A stretch of 24,207 bases of DNA. Source: Gammaproteobacteria bacterium (GTDB lineage: Bacteria > Pseudomonadota > Gammaproteobacteria > Arenicellales > UBA868). Each line of letters begins with the position of its first letter. Position 1 is the first letter of the stretch. This document shows, piece by piece, positions 1-8,537 of this stretch. The DNA lies in the NCBI GenBank assembly GCA_003529705.1, contig DPVA01000122.1, positions 1 to 24,207 on the forward strand, given 5' to 3'. Position numbers and translations under genes: made by a program. The notes beneath the pieces are model-generated. The model searched no databases. It was given only the letters and a program-made list of their open reading frames with translations, and was not told where the DNA came from.

Positions 1-153
1 AACATGTCCAACTGTAAGCATTCCCGTAACATTTGGAGGCGGTATTACAATGCAGTATGGATCGCCTTTCCCTTGAGGTTTGAAATAACCATTCTCTTCC
101 CAGCATTTGTAATGCTTTTCTTCGAATTTCTGGGGTTGATATTTCTTATCCAT
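1..153 (-). CDS. valS: valyl-tRNA synthetase, N-terminal fragment (runs off the left edge)
   Basis: ValS charges tRNA-Val with valine in the cytoplasm. Only the first 51 codons are in the window. They begin [20 protein letters not shown] and reach the class I aminoacyl-tRNA synthetase signature: PPPNVTG at residues 38-44, then a HIGH-type motif in the form TVGH at 47-50. The spacing from the start Met to PPPNVTG matches bacterial ValS. The start ATG lies 9 nt after the holC stop, so holC and valS look co-transcribed. The holC-valS order is the usual gammaproteobacterial one. The sequence is AT-rich, like holC and unlike the rest of the window. The identification is secure although the gene is cut by the window edge. 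Confidence 0.95.
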   Translation of the reverse strand, partial: MDKKYQPQKFEEKHYKCWEENGYFKPQGKGDPYCIVIPPPNVTGMLTVGHV

Positions 154-162
154 AATTTATGT

Positions 163-594
163 TTACTTTATATTATGTGATCTAACATCATAATTAGATT
201 CTTTGTATTCTTTATATTTTATCCTGGCTTGTTTTTTCAGTTCTTCATTATTCGGAATGATCTCAATTAACCTGTTTGCGTTCTTGTAATTACCAAGATC
301 CTGATCTGAAAGATTAATTAATACATCCGAATCGCCCAACAAATCCCCATTATGTGTGACAGATATACTGTTACTTAATTCCTTTTCTTTGGATATTTTA
401 ATTGTATTTGGCAAAAAACTCTCTTTTTTGAAGCCCCATAGAAGTTCGCTTAGCTTTTCAGAAAAACTATGATTTGGGGTCAGAATATTGATTGATTTTT
501 TCATCTTGTATGCTTTTTCAGAGAGTTTGCACACAAACATCATCGTACTCTCCACATCATCTTTTGAGAGGATATAAAAATCAACTTCCTTCAT
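163..594 (-). CDS. holC: DNA polymerase III subunit chi
   Basis: Chi is an accessory subunit of the DNA polymerase III clamp loader and links the psi subunit to single-stranded-DNA-binding protein. The 143-residue product is close to the roughly 147 residues of E. coli HolC. It opens MKEVDFYILSKDD, and ends with the family-like pattern IIPNNEELKKQARIKYKEYK. The reading frame stays open upstream to position 750, but that part overlaps the end of pepA in another frame and does not resemble chi, so the internal ATG at 594 is the better start. The pepA stop is 2 nt upstream, which suggests translational coupling. Only a weak purine-rich stretch serves as a ribosome-binding site. The gene is strongly AT-rich (15 G or C in the 60 bases at 181-240 by hand count). 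Confidence 0.9.
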   Translation of the reverse strand: MKEVDFYILSKDDVESTMMFVCKLSEKAYKMKKSINILTPNHSFSEKLSELLWGFKKESFLPNTIKISKEKELSNSISVTHNGDLLGDSDVLINLSDQDLGNYKNANRLIEIIPNNEELKKQARIKYKEYKESNYDVRSHNIK

Positions 595-596
595 TG

Positions 597-2099
597 TTAT
601 GAATTCTTTTTGCTCTGATTGAGAATGAATTCCGATAGCATTGGAACTGGTCTTCCCGTGCTTCCTTTCTGTGCGCCCGATTTCCATGCTGTTCCAGCGA
701 TATCGAGGTGAGCCCATTTCATATTTTTTGTAAACCTTCCTAAAAAACAAGCAGCTGTAATTGAACCGCCATAGCCACTCCCAATATTTGCCATATCTGC
801 AAAATTACTCTTTAACTGATTATCGTATTCACTGCCCATTGGCATTTTCCATGCTTTGTCAGAAGCTTTATCTGCAGCATCCATTAAATTGTTACTCAGA
901 TCTTCATTATTGCTCATTATTGCTGTTCTGATGTGACCAAGAGCAACAACACACGCGCCTGTTAGAGTGGCAACATCGACAATAAATTTGGGATTGAAAC
1001 GCTCAGAATAAGTTAAAGCATCACACAAAATTAACCGTCCTTCCGCATCTGTGTTTAAAATTTCTATTGTTTGCCCAGACATACTCTTTACAATATCACC
1101 TGGAAGAGTAGCTGAACTACTCGGACGATTTTCACATGCTGGAACAACAACATTAAGGTTGATCGGGAGCTTCATTTCAGCGACGGCACATATCGCGCCA
1201 ATCACTGTTGCCGCTCCGCACATGTCATATTTCATCTCGTCCATTGCCGCGGCGGGCTTTAGGGAGATTCCGCCCGCGTCGAAGGTAATGCCCTTGCCGA
1301 CCAGAACCACCGGCGCGTCGGAGCGTCGCGCCCCCTGATGCTCCATTACGATAAGTCGGGCTGGCTCCCGACTGCCGCGGGAAACCGATAGCAGTGCTCC
1401 CATGCCCAGGGCTTTCATCTTGGCCTCGTCCAGTACCTTGATTTTCAGTTTGTGACTGTTCCCAAGTTTTTTTGCCTGGTTGGCAAGGTAGTTCGGCGTG
1501 CAAATATTGCCCGGCAGATTGCCCAGGTCTTTGGCAAGTGCCACCCCGTTAGCGATGGCGCAGGCTTCCTGAATTCCCGCACGCATTGCGGAATCGTTTT
1601 TTGTGGAATCGGAGAGCAAAGTGATACGTTTCACCGTACAGTGGCGACGGGCAGTCTCTTTTCCCTTCGTAGTTTTCAACTCACTAAATCGGTAACCGGC
1701 TTCCTGAATAGCTTGGGATATCATTCGGGCGCGGGTTCCCGCGTCAGCGCCAGTAACTGCTATTTCAGTCAAAGCAACCACAGCACTAACGGACCGAGTG
1801 CTGCATAACTGACGCGCAGCTACGAGTGTCGTGCTTGCAAAGTCATCGATATCCGGCTTATCACCCACCCCTACCAGCAGCAAGCGTTTCGCCTGAATCC
1901 CCATGGGAGAGGGGACCAACAATACGCTCCCCGGGCGTCCATCAATATCTCCAGAGTGTATTAAGGACTGAATGAGGCCCTTTGATGCTTTTTCAATTTT
2001 CCGCGTGGTCGGCGGTTGTTGCGTGCCTTCCCGGACCGCCACCACCAGACAGTCAGTACGGGCGCGAAGTACATCAAGAGACGATAGTTGGATTTTCAT
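597..2099 (-). CDS. pepA: cytosol (leucyl) aminopeptidase, M17 family
   Basis: PepA removes N-terminal residues from peptides. In E. coli it is also a DNA-binding accessory factor in XerCD recombination at cer and a regulator of carAB. The 500-residue product is near the E. coli length of 503. The two-metal site is complete: K269, D274, K281, D292, D351, E353 and R355, within VGKGITFDAGG, YDMCGAA and NTDAEGR. The frame is open 42 codons further upstream, but the ATG at 2099 gives a normal N-terminus (MKIQLSSLDV) and has AGGA just upstream. It is the first gene of pepA-holC-valS and diverges from lptF, as in many Gammaproteobacteria. The 3' part encoding roughly residues 315-500 is AT-rich while the 5' part is GC-rich (see the composition entry). 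The frame is intact across that change. Confidence 0.95.
   Translation of the reverse strand: MKIQLSSLDVLRARTDCLVVAVREGTQQPPTTRKIEKASKGLIQSLIHSGDIDGRPGSVLLVPSPMGIQAKRLLLVGVGDKPDIDDFASTTLVAARQLCSTRSVSAVVALTEIAVTGADAGTRARMISQAIQEAGYRFSELKTTKGKETARRHCTVKRITLLSDSTKNDSAMRAGIQEACAIANGVALAKDLGNLPGNICTPNYLANQAKKLGNSHKLKIKVLDEAKMKALGMGALLSVSRGSREPARLIVMEHQGARRSDAPVVLVGKGITFDAGGISLKPAAAMDEMKYDMCGAATVIGAICAVAEMKLPINLNVVVPACENRPSSSATLPGDIVKSMSGQTIEILNTDAEGRLILCDALTYSERFNPKFIVDVATLTGACVVALGHIRTAIMSNNEDLSNNLMDAADKASDKAWKMPMGSEYDNQLKSNFADMANIGSGYGGSITAACFLGRFTKNMKWAHLDIAGTAWKSGAQKGSTGRPVPMLSEFILNQSKKNS
1141..1265. other. abrupt base-composition boundary inside pepA
   Basis: Hand counts in successive 60-base blocks give 23, 24, 30, 33, 40 and 41 G or C for blocks starting at 1021, 1081, 1141, 1201, 1261 and 1321. 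This is a step from about 38-40% to about 67% within some 150 bases. Everything to the left (end of pepA, holC, start of valS) is AT-rich, down to 25% at 181-240. The step falls in the most conserved, metal-binding part of pepA (about residues 280-315). It could be a homologous-recombination junction or a chimeric assembly join. Confidence 0.7.
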
Positions 2100-2176
2100 A
2101 AAATTCCTGGGCAGGCAGACCGCACGCGTGTGCGGATGGTGGGACAGAGTCACTGATTCACGTAAAATGATTGCGT

Positions 2177-2206
2177 ATTCTGGTGGCTGATTGAACGTGA
2201 TGTCAA
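2177..2206 (-). promoter_or_regulatory. candidate sigma70 promoter for pepA-holC-valS
   Basis: On the minus strand a perfect -35 box TTGACA (2206-2201) is followed after 18 bases by CAGAAT (2182-2177), four of six matches to TATAAT including the terminal T. Transcription would start near 2170, about 70 bases before the pepA ATG. It lies in the divergent pepA/lptF gap. I saw no equally good match for lptF on the plus strand. Pattern match only. Confidence 0.4.
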
Positions 2207-2228
2207 AACCTCTTTTGCGGTGCAATCC

Positions 2229-3329
2229 ATGATTCTGCGCAGGGCGCTGGCCCGGGAAGTGCTCGTGACAAGCTTTGCCGTCACCGCGGTAATTTTTTGT
2301 ATTTTCATCGTGGTCCGGGTGCTGGGATTTTTGCGCCAGGCGGCTGAGGGCGTCATCCCCGTGGACAGTATCTTTCTACTGCTGTTCCTGAAAGTCATCG
2401 CATACATGGATGTCATTTTGCCGCTGATGATGTTTGTTGCGATGCTGTTGGTGTTAGGCCGTTGGAGCCGCGAAAATGAACTCACCATCATGGCGGCTTC
2501 AGGTCTGGGTCTGCCACACCTGCTTCGGCCCGTGGCTTTTCTGACCGTCGTAGGCGTCATCATCGTCGGGAGTTTCTCTCTGGTGGTTGGTCCGATGGCG
2601 GTACGCTCGGTTGGCGCGATAGAGCATGAACTCAAATCCCGAACTGACATTGTTGGTGTCAGTCCCGGGATATTTATGGAAGCACAAGCGGGACGGGCCG
2701 TCTACTTTGTGGAGAAACTGAATAAAGACAATGGCAGATATGAAGGTGTGTTCGCCTGGGGTTCAGACGCGGGACGCGAGGGCGTGGTACTTGCACAGTC
2801 GGCGCACCGCCACTCGGACCCGGACAAGGGTGAGGTATTCCTGGTACTTGAGAACGGTGTCCGGTATGAGGGAGCGCCGGGGGACAGTGTGTACCGGGTG
2901 ATCAATTTTGAACGATATACCCTCAGAGACAAGAGTTCGGCAACAGCACCCCCGAGATATCCACTTCATGGTTGGGAGACAATACGGCTATGGCGAAGTG
3001 CGGGAGCTCATGAGCAGAAGGAGATCGCCTGGCGAATCTCTAAAATTCTTGTTCTGCCAGTACTGATGGTATTTGCACTGGGTTTTGGTCGGGTACAACC
3101 GCGCAGCAGCCGCTATGTTTCGATGTTCAGCGCACTCCTTGTTTATTTCACGTACACGAATCTGGTTACTATGGCCTGCGCACGGATTCCAAACGAAGGT
3201 GTCGGCGCCATGGGGATTCTAGCGTTGGTGCACGTCAGTTTTGCTTTTGCTGCGGCCTATCTTTTTTGGCGCCGTGCCCACGATCAGCCGTTGCGGTTTG
3301 GGATACGCACCGCCGAGCGGACTGGTTGA
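2229..3329 (+). CDS. lptF: LPS export ABC transporter permease LptF
   Basis: LptF is one of the two inner-membrane permeases of the LptB2FGC complex, which extracts lipopolysaccharide from the inner membrane and pushes it through the periplasmic LptA bridge. The 366-residue product shows the YjgP/YjgQ layout: an N-terminal helix starting MILRRALAREVL, two more hydrophobic segments before about residue 120, a hydrophilic periplasmic jellyroll region (about 125-260), and C-terminal membrane segments. The motif ENELTIMAASGL is the typical cytoplasmic coupling loop. A GTG at 2220 is in frame, but the ATG at 2229 gives the usual family N-terminus. No strong Shine-Dalgarno sequence precedes either. 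lptG follows after 6 nt. Confidence 0.92.
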   Translation: MILRRALAREVLVTSFAVTAVIFCIFIVVRVLGFLRQAAEGVIPVDSIFLLLFLKVIAYMDVILPLMMFVAMLLVLGRWSRENELTIMAASGLGLPHLLRPVAFLTVVGVIIVGSFSLVVGPMAVRSVGAIEHELKSRTDIVGVSPGIFMEAQAGRAVYFVEKLNKDNGRYEGVFAWGSDAGREGVVLAQSAHRHSDPDKGEVFLVLENGVRYEGAPGDSVYRVINFERYTLRDKSSATAPPRYPLHGWETIRLWRSAGAHEQKEIAWRISKILVLPVLMVFALGFGRVQPRSSRYVSMFSALLVYFTYTNLVTMACARIPNEGVGAMGILALVHVSFAFAAAYLFWRRAHDQPLRFGIRTAERTG

Positions 3330-3335
3330 CGCCCG

Positions 3336-4403
3336 ATGAAACTTTTGGAGCTTTATCTTGCGAGGGTGCTCATGGGTCAGATTCTCGTGGTCTTGGCCGT
3401 GCTCGCCGGCATTTTCGCATTCGTCACCTTTATTGATCAGGTTTCCTATCTCGGCACGGGAAATTATTCCGTGCTCGATGCATTGCGCTATGTCCTTTTG
3501 AGTACACCCAGGATTACATATGAGATTTTTCCTATGGCAGTCCTGATTGGAGCGATTCTGGGCCTTTCTATGCTGGCGTTGGACTCCGAGTTGATCGTGA
3601 TGCGCTCCAGCGGGGTGTCGATCGCTCAGATCACTTCGGCGGTGCTGAAGTTGGGGTTGTTTCTTGCCCTAATCGCGCTCCTGATCGGCGAGTTTCTGAC
3701 GCCTTGGACCGAAACACTGGCACAAAGGGGCCGGGCCCAGGCGCTTGAGCGGAATATCGAGCAGAAGTCGGACTCTGGACTCTGGATGCGGGATGGAGGG
3801 ACTTTTGTAAACGTACGCGAAGTTATGCCTGACCTTTCGCTGCGAGATATCCGGGTGTTCCAGTTCGATAATAGCCGCCAACTCCGAGCGCTGGTCCACG
3901 CCGGTCGGGGTTATTTCTCGGAAACGTTTTGGGATCTCGACGAGGTAAAGCAGACTTTGATCGACGAACAGGGTTTCACCACCGTTGCTCAGGGCCCTAA
4001 GGCTCGCTGGACTACGCCTGTCACTCCCCAGACAATGTCGGTTTTTCTGGTTCAGCCGGATCAGTTGTCATTGATGCAGTTACGCAAATACATTGCGCAC
4101 CTGGTTACGAATGTCCAGGATACCAGGAATTTTGAGCTTGCCTATTGGTCGAAACTCAATTTGCCGCTAGCAACGGGTGTAATGCTGCTGCTTGCTATAC
4201 CGTTCGTATTCGGCAGTATCCGTACCGACAGCATGGGGAGAAATCTCTTTATCGGTATCATGATTGGCATAGCCTTCTTTGCCGCGAGTAAAGCGTTGGG
4301 ATACATTGTGCTGGTCTACCAGTTGCCACCTATCCTTGGCGCCAGCTTGCCAACGCTGGCTTTCGCGTTTGTGGCGGGATTGCTGTATCGCCGTATCCCG
4401 TGA
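3336..4403 (+). CDS. lptG: LPS export ABC transporter permease LptG
   Basis: LptG pairs with LptF in the LPS exporter. The product has 355 residues, the usual family length. It begins MKLLELYLARVLMGQILVVL and has three N-terminal membrane segments, the coupling-loop motif LDSELIVMRSSGVS, a hydrophilic periplasmic domain from about residue 125 to 260 (including DLSLRDIRVFQFD), and C-terminal membrane segments rich in G, A and L. It sits 6 nt after lptF and is followed 36 nt later by a dioxygenase gene, so that gene is probably read from the same transcript. LptB and LptA/C genes are not in this window, as is normal. Confidence 0.93.
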   Translation: MKLLELYLARVLMGQILVVLAVLAGIFAFVTFIDQVSYLGTGNYSVLDALRYVLLSTPRITYEIFPMAVLIGAILGLSMLALDSELIVMRSSGVSIAQITSAVLKLGLFLALIALLIGEFLTPWTETLAQRGRAQALERNIEQKSDSGLWMRDGGTFVNVREVMPDLSLRDIRVFQFDNSRQLRALVHAGRGYFSETFWDLDEVKQTLIDEQGFTTVAQGPKARWTTPVTPQTMSVFLVQPDQLSLMQLRKYIAHLVTNVQDTRNFELAYWSKLNLPLATGVMLLLAIPFVFGSIRTDSMGRNLFIGIMIGIAFFAASKALGYIVLVYQLPPILGASLPTLAFAFVAGLLYRRIP

Positions 4404-4439
4404 ATTAGACTCCACCTGACTCATACGACTGAGATAACA

Positions 4440-5453
4440 TTGACCCCCCCAAGCGTTGTGATGCAAAACCCGAGCCCGATCATCACCGAACCCTTTTCCG
4501 GAGAACGTGTTTGGAGTTCGTCCTCAGCGCTAGAGGCGCAGACACGATTCTCTTTATCAAGGGAGGGTATTGCAGGGAAGTGCGCTAAAGAACTCTCCGG
4601 CCTTGCGGAGAGCGTCGCCAACCGAGACGCGCCGGCCAAAGACGGTATTCCGTCGCATTCCAGTCTTGATGCCTGCCGCGAACTCGCCGCCTCTGTCCGT
4701 AGGGTACTGGATCAAGGTCCGGGGTTTGCCATCATCGACGACTTTCCTTTAGCCGATTGGAGCCCGCGTGCTATTCGCTCGATGTATTGGGGCTTCATGA
4801 GTCTGATCGGCAGGCCAGTGGCACAGACGTTCACAGGTGAGATGATTTATGACGTTCGGGATGAGGGAATCCAGGCAGAACTTGGGAAAGGTGTACGTTC
4901 TTCCAAAACAGCAGACGGACAGGTCTACCATACTGATAATCATCCCCGGCCACCGAGTTACGTTTCTCTACTGTGTTTGAGGACAGCAGAAGAGGGAGGT
5001 CTCAGCGGACTCATCAATCTTTACACGGTCTATAACCAGTTACTTGCACGGCATCCAAACCGGATTCGTCGAATGTACCAGTCTTTCTGGTTCGATCGAC
5101 AAAGAGAGCACGCCCCAGAAGAAAGTCCCGTCAGCAAAAATCCTATCTTCGAGATTGGTGAAGATGGGTTAAGGATTCGCGTGGTGACCACGCTGATTAG
5201 GCAGGGTTATGAACTCGCCGGGGAAGCGCTTGATCACGAGACCCGTGAAGCGCTGGATGCGCTGGATGAGGTGATGGAGTCGCCCGGCCTGGGCAAGACC
5301 TTTGCTTTCCAGCCGGGCCAGATTCAGATTATCAACAACCGCCGTATCGGCCACCGAAGAACGCCATTTCGGGATGCTTCAGAACCTGAGAAGAGGCGTC
5401 ACCTCATCCGTTTGTGGCTAAGGGATGAGGGTGACCCGTCATTTTTGGGTTGA
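4440..5453 (+). CDS. TauD/TfdA-family Fe(II)/2-oxoglutarate-dependent dioxygenase
   Basis: This is a non-haem iron oxygenase that couples 2-oxoglutarate decarboxylation to hydroxylation of an unknown small substrate. The iron triad is visible: H164 and D166 in YHTDNHP and a distal histidine H305 in NNRRIGHRR, followed by a co-substrate-binding arginine near 320-324 in RRHLIRLWLRDEG. Residues 1-75 are a poorly conserved extension, and the dioxygenase fold begins around DQGPGFAIIDDF. The start is uncertain: the longest frame begins with TTG at 4440, an ATG at 4461 removes seven residues, and neither has a clear ribosome-binding site. It lies 36 nt after lptG on the same strand and converges on ald 40 nt later. 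Despite the family name, similarity to true taurine dioxygenase is not obvious, and the nearby xsc route does not need it. The family is sure, the substrate is not. Confidence 0.8.
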   Translation: MTPPSVVMQNPSPIITEPFSGERVWSSSSALEAQTRFSLSREGIAGKCAKELSGLAESVANRDAPAKDGIPSHSSLDACRELAASVRRVLDQGPGFAIIDDFPLADWSPRAIRSMYWGFMSLIGRPVAQTFTGEMIYDVRDEGIQAELGKGVRSSKTADGQVYHTDNHPRPPSYVSLLCLRTAEEGGLSGLINLYTVYNQLLARHPNRIRRMYQSFWFDRQREHAPEESPVSKNPIFEIGEDGLRIRVVTTLIRQGYELAGEALDHETREALDALDEVMESPGLGKTFAFQPGQIQIINNRRIGHRRTPFRDASEPEKRRHLIRLWLRDEGDPSFLG

Positions 5454-5493
5454 CGCCCGGGCGCTCTGGGGCATTTTGGTCTTTCGCTGAAAC

Positions 5494-6615
5494 TCAGTTA
5501 CCGTTGAGCGCATTTTTGGGCTCTACGAAGTCGTAGCCGAGATCGTTGGCAACTTCAAGGCAAGTTACCTTACCAGCGTGGACGTTAAGCCCATTGCATA
5601 GGTGCGGGTCTTGCTCGAGTGCCGCACGATAGCCGTTATTCGCCAGAGCAAGAATGTGCGGTAGGGTGACATTGTTGAGTGCGAAGGTAGAGGTTCGTGG
5701 AACCCCGCCTGGCATATTGGCGACGCAATAGTGCACCACGTCGTCGACGACATAGGTAGGTTCAGCATGAGTAGTAGGTTTTGAGGTCTCGCAGCAGCCG
5801 CCCTGGTCAATGGCGACATCGACAATAACCGAACCGGGTTTCATAGCGCTCACCATCTCGGCAGTGACCAATTTAGGCGCGGCGGCACCGGGAATGAGTA
5901 CGCCCCCGATGACGAGATCAGCCTCGAGCACGTGCCGTTCAAGTGAATCGCGGGTCGAGAATACGGTATTGGTAGATCGCCCAAACTGCTGCCAGTGAGC
6001 TTCGATGACTTCAGGGCTTCGGTCAATGACCCAGACGTCAGCGCCCATACCCACGGCGATGTGTGTCGCGTGCGTGCCAACGACACCGGAGCCCAGAACC
6101 ACCACTTTGGCTGGGTCCACACCTGGGACGCCTCCAAGCAGCATGCCCAGGCCTCCGTGAGGTTGTTCCAGGCAATAGGCACCCGCTTGAATCGCCATTC
6201 TTCCGGCGACTTTTGACATCGGCGCCAGCAGAGGAAGCCCCCCATGTGGGGACGTTACGGTCTCATAGGCGATGCAGGTGGCGCCGCTGGAGACGAGATC
6301 ACGGGTTTGATCGGGATCTGGAGCAAGATGCAGATAGGTAAATAGAATCTGACCGGACGAGAGCATGGCCCGTTCGTTCGCCTGCGGTTCCTTGACCTTT
6401 ACGATCATTTCGGCCCGGGCAAAGATCTCTTGAGGATCATCGATGATCTCCGCCCCTACCGAACGATATTCGGCGTCTGAGGCGCCAATCCCCTCGCCGG
6501 CCAGGGATTGAACCATCACCTGGTGGCCCTGGACCACAGTCTCGCGCACGCTGGCAGGCGCCATGCCTACCCGGTACTCGTGATTTTTGATCTCCTTTGG
6601 AACACCTATCAGCAT
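5494..6615 (-). CDS. ald: alanine dehydrogenase (NAD)
   Basis: Ald oxidises L-alanine to pyruvate and ammonium with NAD. The 373-residue protein has the family length (about 371) and its key residues at the expected positions: R15 in HEYR, K75 in VKVKEP and H96 in YLHLAPD. A Rossmann NAD site follows ([13 protein letters not shown], about 170-182). The ATG at 6615 is preceded by GGAG with 8 nt spacing. It follows xsc on the same strand with a 107-nt gap and no evident terminator, so the two are probably one operon. In taurine catabolism Ald recycles the alanine made by the aminotransferase back to pyruvate. That is the most likely role here, since xsc and a pyruvate-dependent aminotransferase are adjacent. 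Confidence 0.95.
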   Translation of the reverse strand: MLIGVPKEIKNHEYRVGMAPASVRETVVQGHQVMVQSLAGEGIGASDAEYRSVGAEIIDDPQEIFARAEMIVKVKEPQANERAMLSSGQILFTYLHLAPDPDQTRDLVSSGATCIAYETVTSPHGGLPLLAPMSKVAGRMAIQAGAYCLEQPHGGLGMLLGGVPGVDPAKVVVLGSGVVGTHATHIAVGMGADVWVIDRSPEVIEAHWQQFGRSTNTVFSTRDSLERHVLEADLVIGGVLIPGAAAPKLVTAEMVSAMKPGSVIVDVAIDQGGCCETSKPTTHAEPTYVVDDVVHYCVANMPGGVPRTSTFALNNVTLPHILALANNGYRAALEQDPHLCNGLNVHAGKVTCLEVANDLGYDFVEPKNALNGN

Positions 6616-6722
6616 GTCACTTTCTCCGAATCATTAAAAAGTTAGAGGTAAGGGCAACAGACTTTGTCGTTACCAAAAAACACTTCAACGGCGAATCCCC
6701 CGATTCCCTGTGTGTTTCGAAT

Positions 6723-8501
6723 TCAACTCACCTGCTGGGAGCGCATATCTGACCGATTGATTCCAGCAACAGCAACCGGCGCTTTCATTGCATCCCGTCG
6801 GAAGGGTTCCCCCAGTTCCTGGTTTAAGACAACTTCAATGAAGGTTGTCAGGTTATTGTTCATTTGCTGGTCGACGGCCGTGTTCAGAGCCTGCGTGAGA
6901 GCGTCTGCCGTTTCGACCTTAACGCCGTTGAGCCCACAGGCTTTGGCCACTTCGGCATATTCAACCCCGACATTCAGCTCGGTTCCGACGAAGTTATCCT
7001 CATACCAGAGAGTGGTATTGCGCTTTTCTGCTCCCCACTGATAGTTACGGAAAATAATCATGGTAATCGGTGGCCACTCATTGCGGCCGCAGGCAGTCAT
7101 TTCGTTCATGGAGATGCCAAAAGCACCATCTCCTGCGAAGCCAACCACGGGTATATCGGGGCAGCCTATTTTGGCCCCCAGTATCGAAGGGAACCCATAT
7201 CCGCAGGGCCCAAACAGCCCGGGGGCGAGATATTTGCGACCGGCCTCGAAGTTCGGATAGGCATTGCCGATTGCGCAGTTGTTACCGATATCCGAGGAGA
7301 TAATGGCTTCTTTGGGAAGTGCCGCCATAATCGCCCGCCAGGCTTGGCGCGGAGACATCCTCTCAGGCTGATTGTCGCGTGAGCGCTGGTTCCAGGTGGT
7401 ACCAGGGTCGTCTTCTTCGTGATCCATGGTGGCAAGCTCTTCCGACCAGGAGTTCTTGCTGCGGGCAACCTCGGCAAGCCGGGCGTCGCGGCCGGAGTTT
7501 CCAGCATCGGGAGACAACTGTTCGAGCAGTTGCTGCGCCACTCGTTTAGCATCTCCCTGAATAGCAACCTCAACACGCTTTGTTAGGCCTATCCGGTCAG
7601 CGTTGATGTCTACTTGGATCAGGCGGGCATCCTGAGGCCAGTAATCGATTCCGTAGCCAGGCAGCGTGGAGAAGGGATTTAGTCGGGTGCCGAGCGCCAA
7701 GACGACATCCGCCTGCGCAATAAGTTCCATCGCCGCTTTTGATCCGTTGTACCCAAGTGGCCCGGCAAACAGTGAGTGGGACCCCGGAAAGGCATCGTTA
7801 TGCTGATAGTTGCAACATACTGGCGCGCTCAGTTTTTCTGCAAGCGCGGCAGACGCTTCTATGGCGCCACTCAGCACCACCCCCGCTCCGTTCAGGATTA
7901 CGGGGAACTGAGCTTCCGAGAGTAGAGTCGCTGCACGGACGATTGAATCCGCACCGCCCGGGGAGCGTTCAATACCGATGACTTGGGGCAATTCGATATC
8001 GATGACCTGCGTCCAGAAGTCACGCGGCAAATTAATCTGCGCCGGCGCCGAGCCCCTGCGGGCTTTTTCGATGACTCGGTTCAGGACTTCGGCAATCCGG
8101 GTTGGGTCTCGTACTTCTTCCTGATAGCAAACCAGATCCTGAAAGATCGCCATCTGTTTGACCTCTTGAAATCCTCCCTGGCCAATCGTCTTGTTTGCTG
8201 CTTGGGGCGTTACCAAAAGGAGCGGAGTGTGGTTCCAGTAGGCTGTCATCACTGGGGTCACGAAGTTCGTGATGCCGGGTCCATTCTGGGCAATGGCCAT
8301 ACTCATTTTGCCCGAAACACGGGTGTAGCCATCGGCGCTCATGCCGGCGTTACATTCGTGGGCGCAGTCCCAGAATTTGATGCCCGCTGCTGGAAACAGG
8401 TCTGAAATCGGCATCATTGCTGATCCGATAATGCCAAACGCGTGTTCGATACCGTGCAGCTGTAGGACTTTGACAAACGCCTCTTCTGTGGTCATTCTCA
8501 T
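6723..8501 (-). CDS. xsc: sulfoacetaldehyde acetyltransferase
   Basis: Xsc is a thiamine-diphosphate enzyme that converts sulfoacetaldehyde plus phosphate into acetyl phosphate and sulfite, the C-S bond-cleaving step for taurine and related C2 sulfonates. The 592-residue product matches the family in length and in diagnostic stretches: MTTEEAFVKVLQLHGIEHAF, FWDCAHECNAGMSADGYTR (probable catalytic Glu E49), QNGPGITNFVTPV and NHTPLLLVTPQAANKTIGQG. A C-terminal diphosphate/Mg motif GDG (457-459) is followed 27 residues later by N486 in RNYQWG. The frame is open 61 codons upstream to 8684, but the ATG at 8501 has AGGAG 8 nt away and gives the canonical N-terminus. Position 50 is Cys where I recall Gly in known Xsc proteins (HEC rather than HEG). 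It heads xsc-ald and diverges from tpa. Confidence 0.95.
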   Translation of the reverse strand: MRMTTEEAFVKVLQLHGIEHAFGIIGSAMMPISDLFPAAGIKFWDCAHECNAGMSADGYTRVSGKMSMAIAQNGPGITNFVTPVMTAYWNHTPLLLVTPQAANKTIGQGGFQEVKQMAIFQDLVCYQEEVRDPTRIAEVLNRVIEKARRGSAPAQINLPRDFWTQVIDIELPQVIGIERSPGGADSIVRAATLLSEAQFPVILNGAGVVLSGAIEASAALAEKLSAPVCCNYQHNDAFPGSHSLFAGPLGYNGSKAAMELIAQADVVLALGTRLNPFSTLPGYGIDYWPQDARLIQVDINADRIGLTKRVEVAIQGDAKRVAQQLLEQLSPDAGNSGRDARLAEVARSKNSWSEELATMDHEEDDPGTTWNQRSRDNQPERMSPRQAWRAIMAALPKEAIISSDIGNNCAIGNAYPNFEAGRKYLAPGLFGPCGYGFPSILGAKIGCPDIPVVGFAGDGAFGISMNEMTACGRNEWPPITMIIFRNYQWGAEKRNTTLWYEDNFVGTELNVGVEYAEVAKACGLNGVKVETADALTQALNTAVDQQMNNNLTTFIEVVLNQELGEPFRRDAMKAPVAVAGINRSDMRSQQVS

Positions 8502-8509
8502 TAACTTCA

Positions 8510-8514
8510 CTCCT
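8510..8514 (-). promoter_or_regulatory. ribosome-binding site that fixes the xsc start
   Basis: The minus strand reads AGGAG here, 8 nt before the ATG at 8501. This favours the 592-residue Xsc over a start up to 61 codons upstream, where the encoded residues are arginine-rich and unlike Xsc. Confidence 0.7.
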
Positions 8515-8537
8515 GTAATCTGGCCTCGCCGGACGAG

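Noticed and set aside
595..750. 52-codon upstream extension of holC
   Set aside because: It overlaps the end of pepA in another frame, encodes sequence unlike chi, and the ATG at 594 gives the expected length.
2100..2225. 42-codon upstream extension of pepA
   Set aside because: It would overlap the candidate promoter and lptF start region. The ATG at 2099 gives the normal M17 N-terminus and places catalytic residues one position from E. coli numbering.
4440..5453. Calling the dioxygenase a taurine dioxygenase (TauD) because xsc is nearby
   Set aside because: Only the broad TauD/TfdA fold motifs are visible. It is on the opposite strand and next to lptG, and TauD makes aminoacetaldehyde, which does not feed Xsc.
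5452..5493. Palindrome CGCCCGGGCG between convergent dioxygenase and ald genes as a bidirectional terminator
   Set aside because: It has no loop and no T-run at proper distance on either strand.
6675..6706. Possible xsc terminator or attenuator before ald (5-bp hairpin then six Ts on the minus strand)
   Set aside because: The stem is only 5 bp and the T-run is 12 nt away, so it does not fit an intrinsic terminator.
6225..7380. Long plus-strand frames opposite ald and xsc
   Set aside because: They run antisense to genes with full catalytic motifs, have no ribosome-binding sites and resemble no protein family. They are by-products of GC-rich codons.
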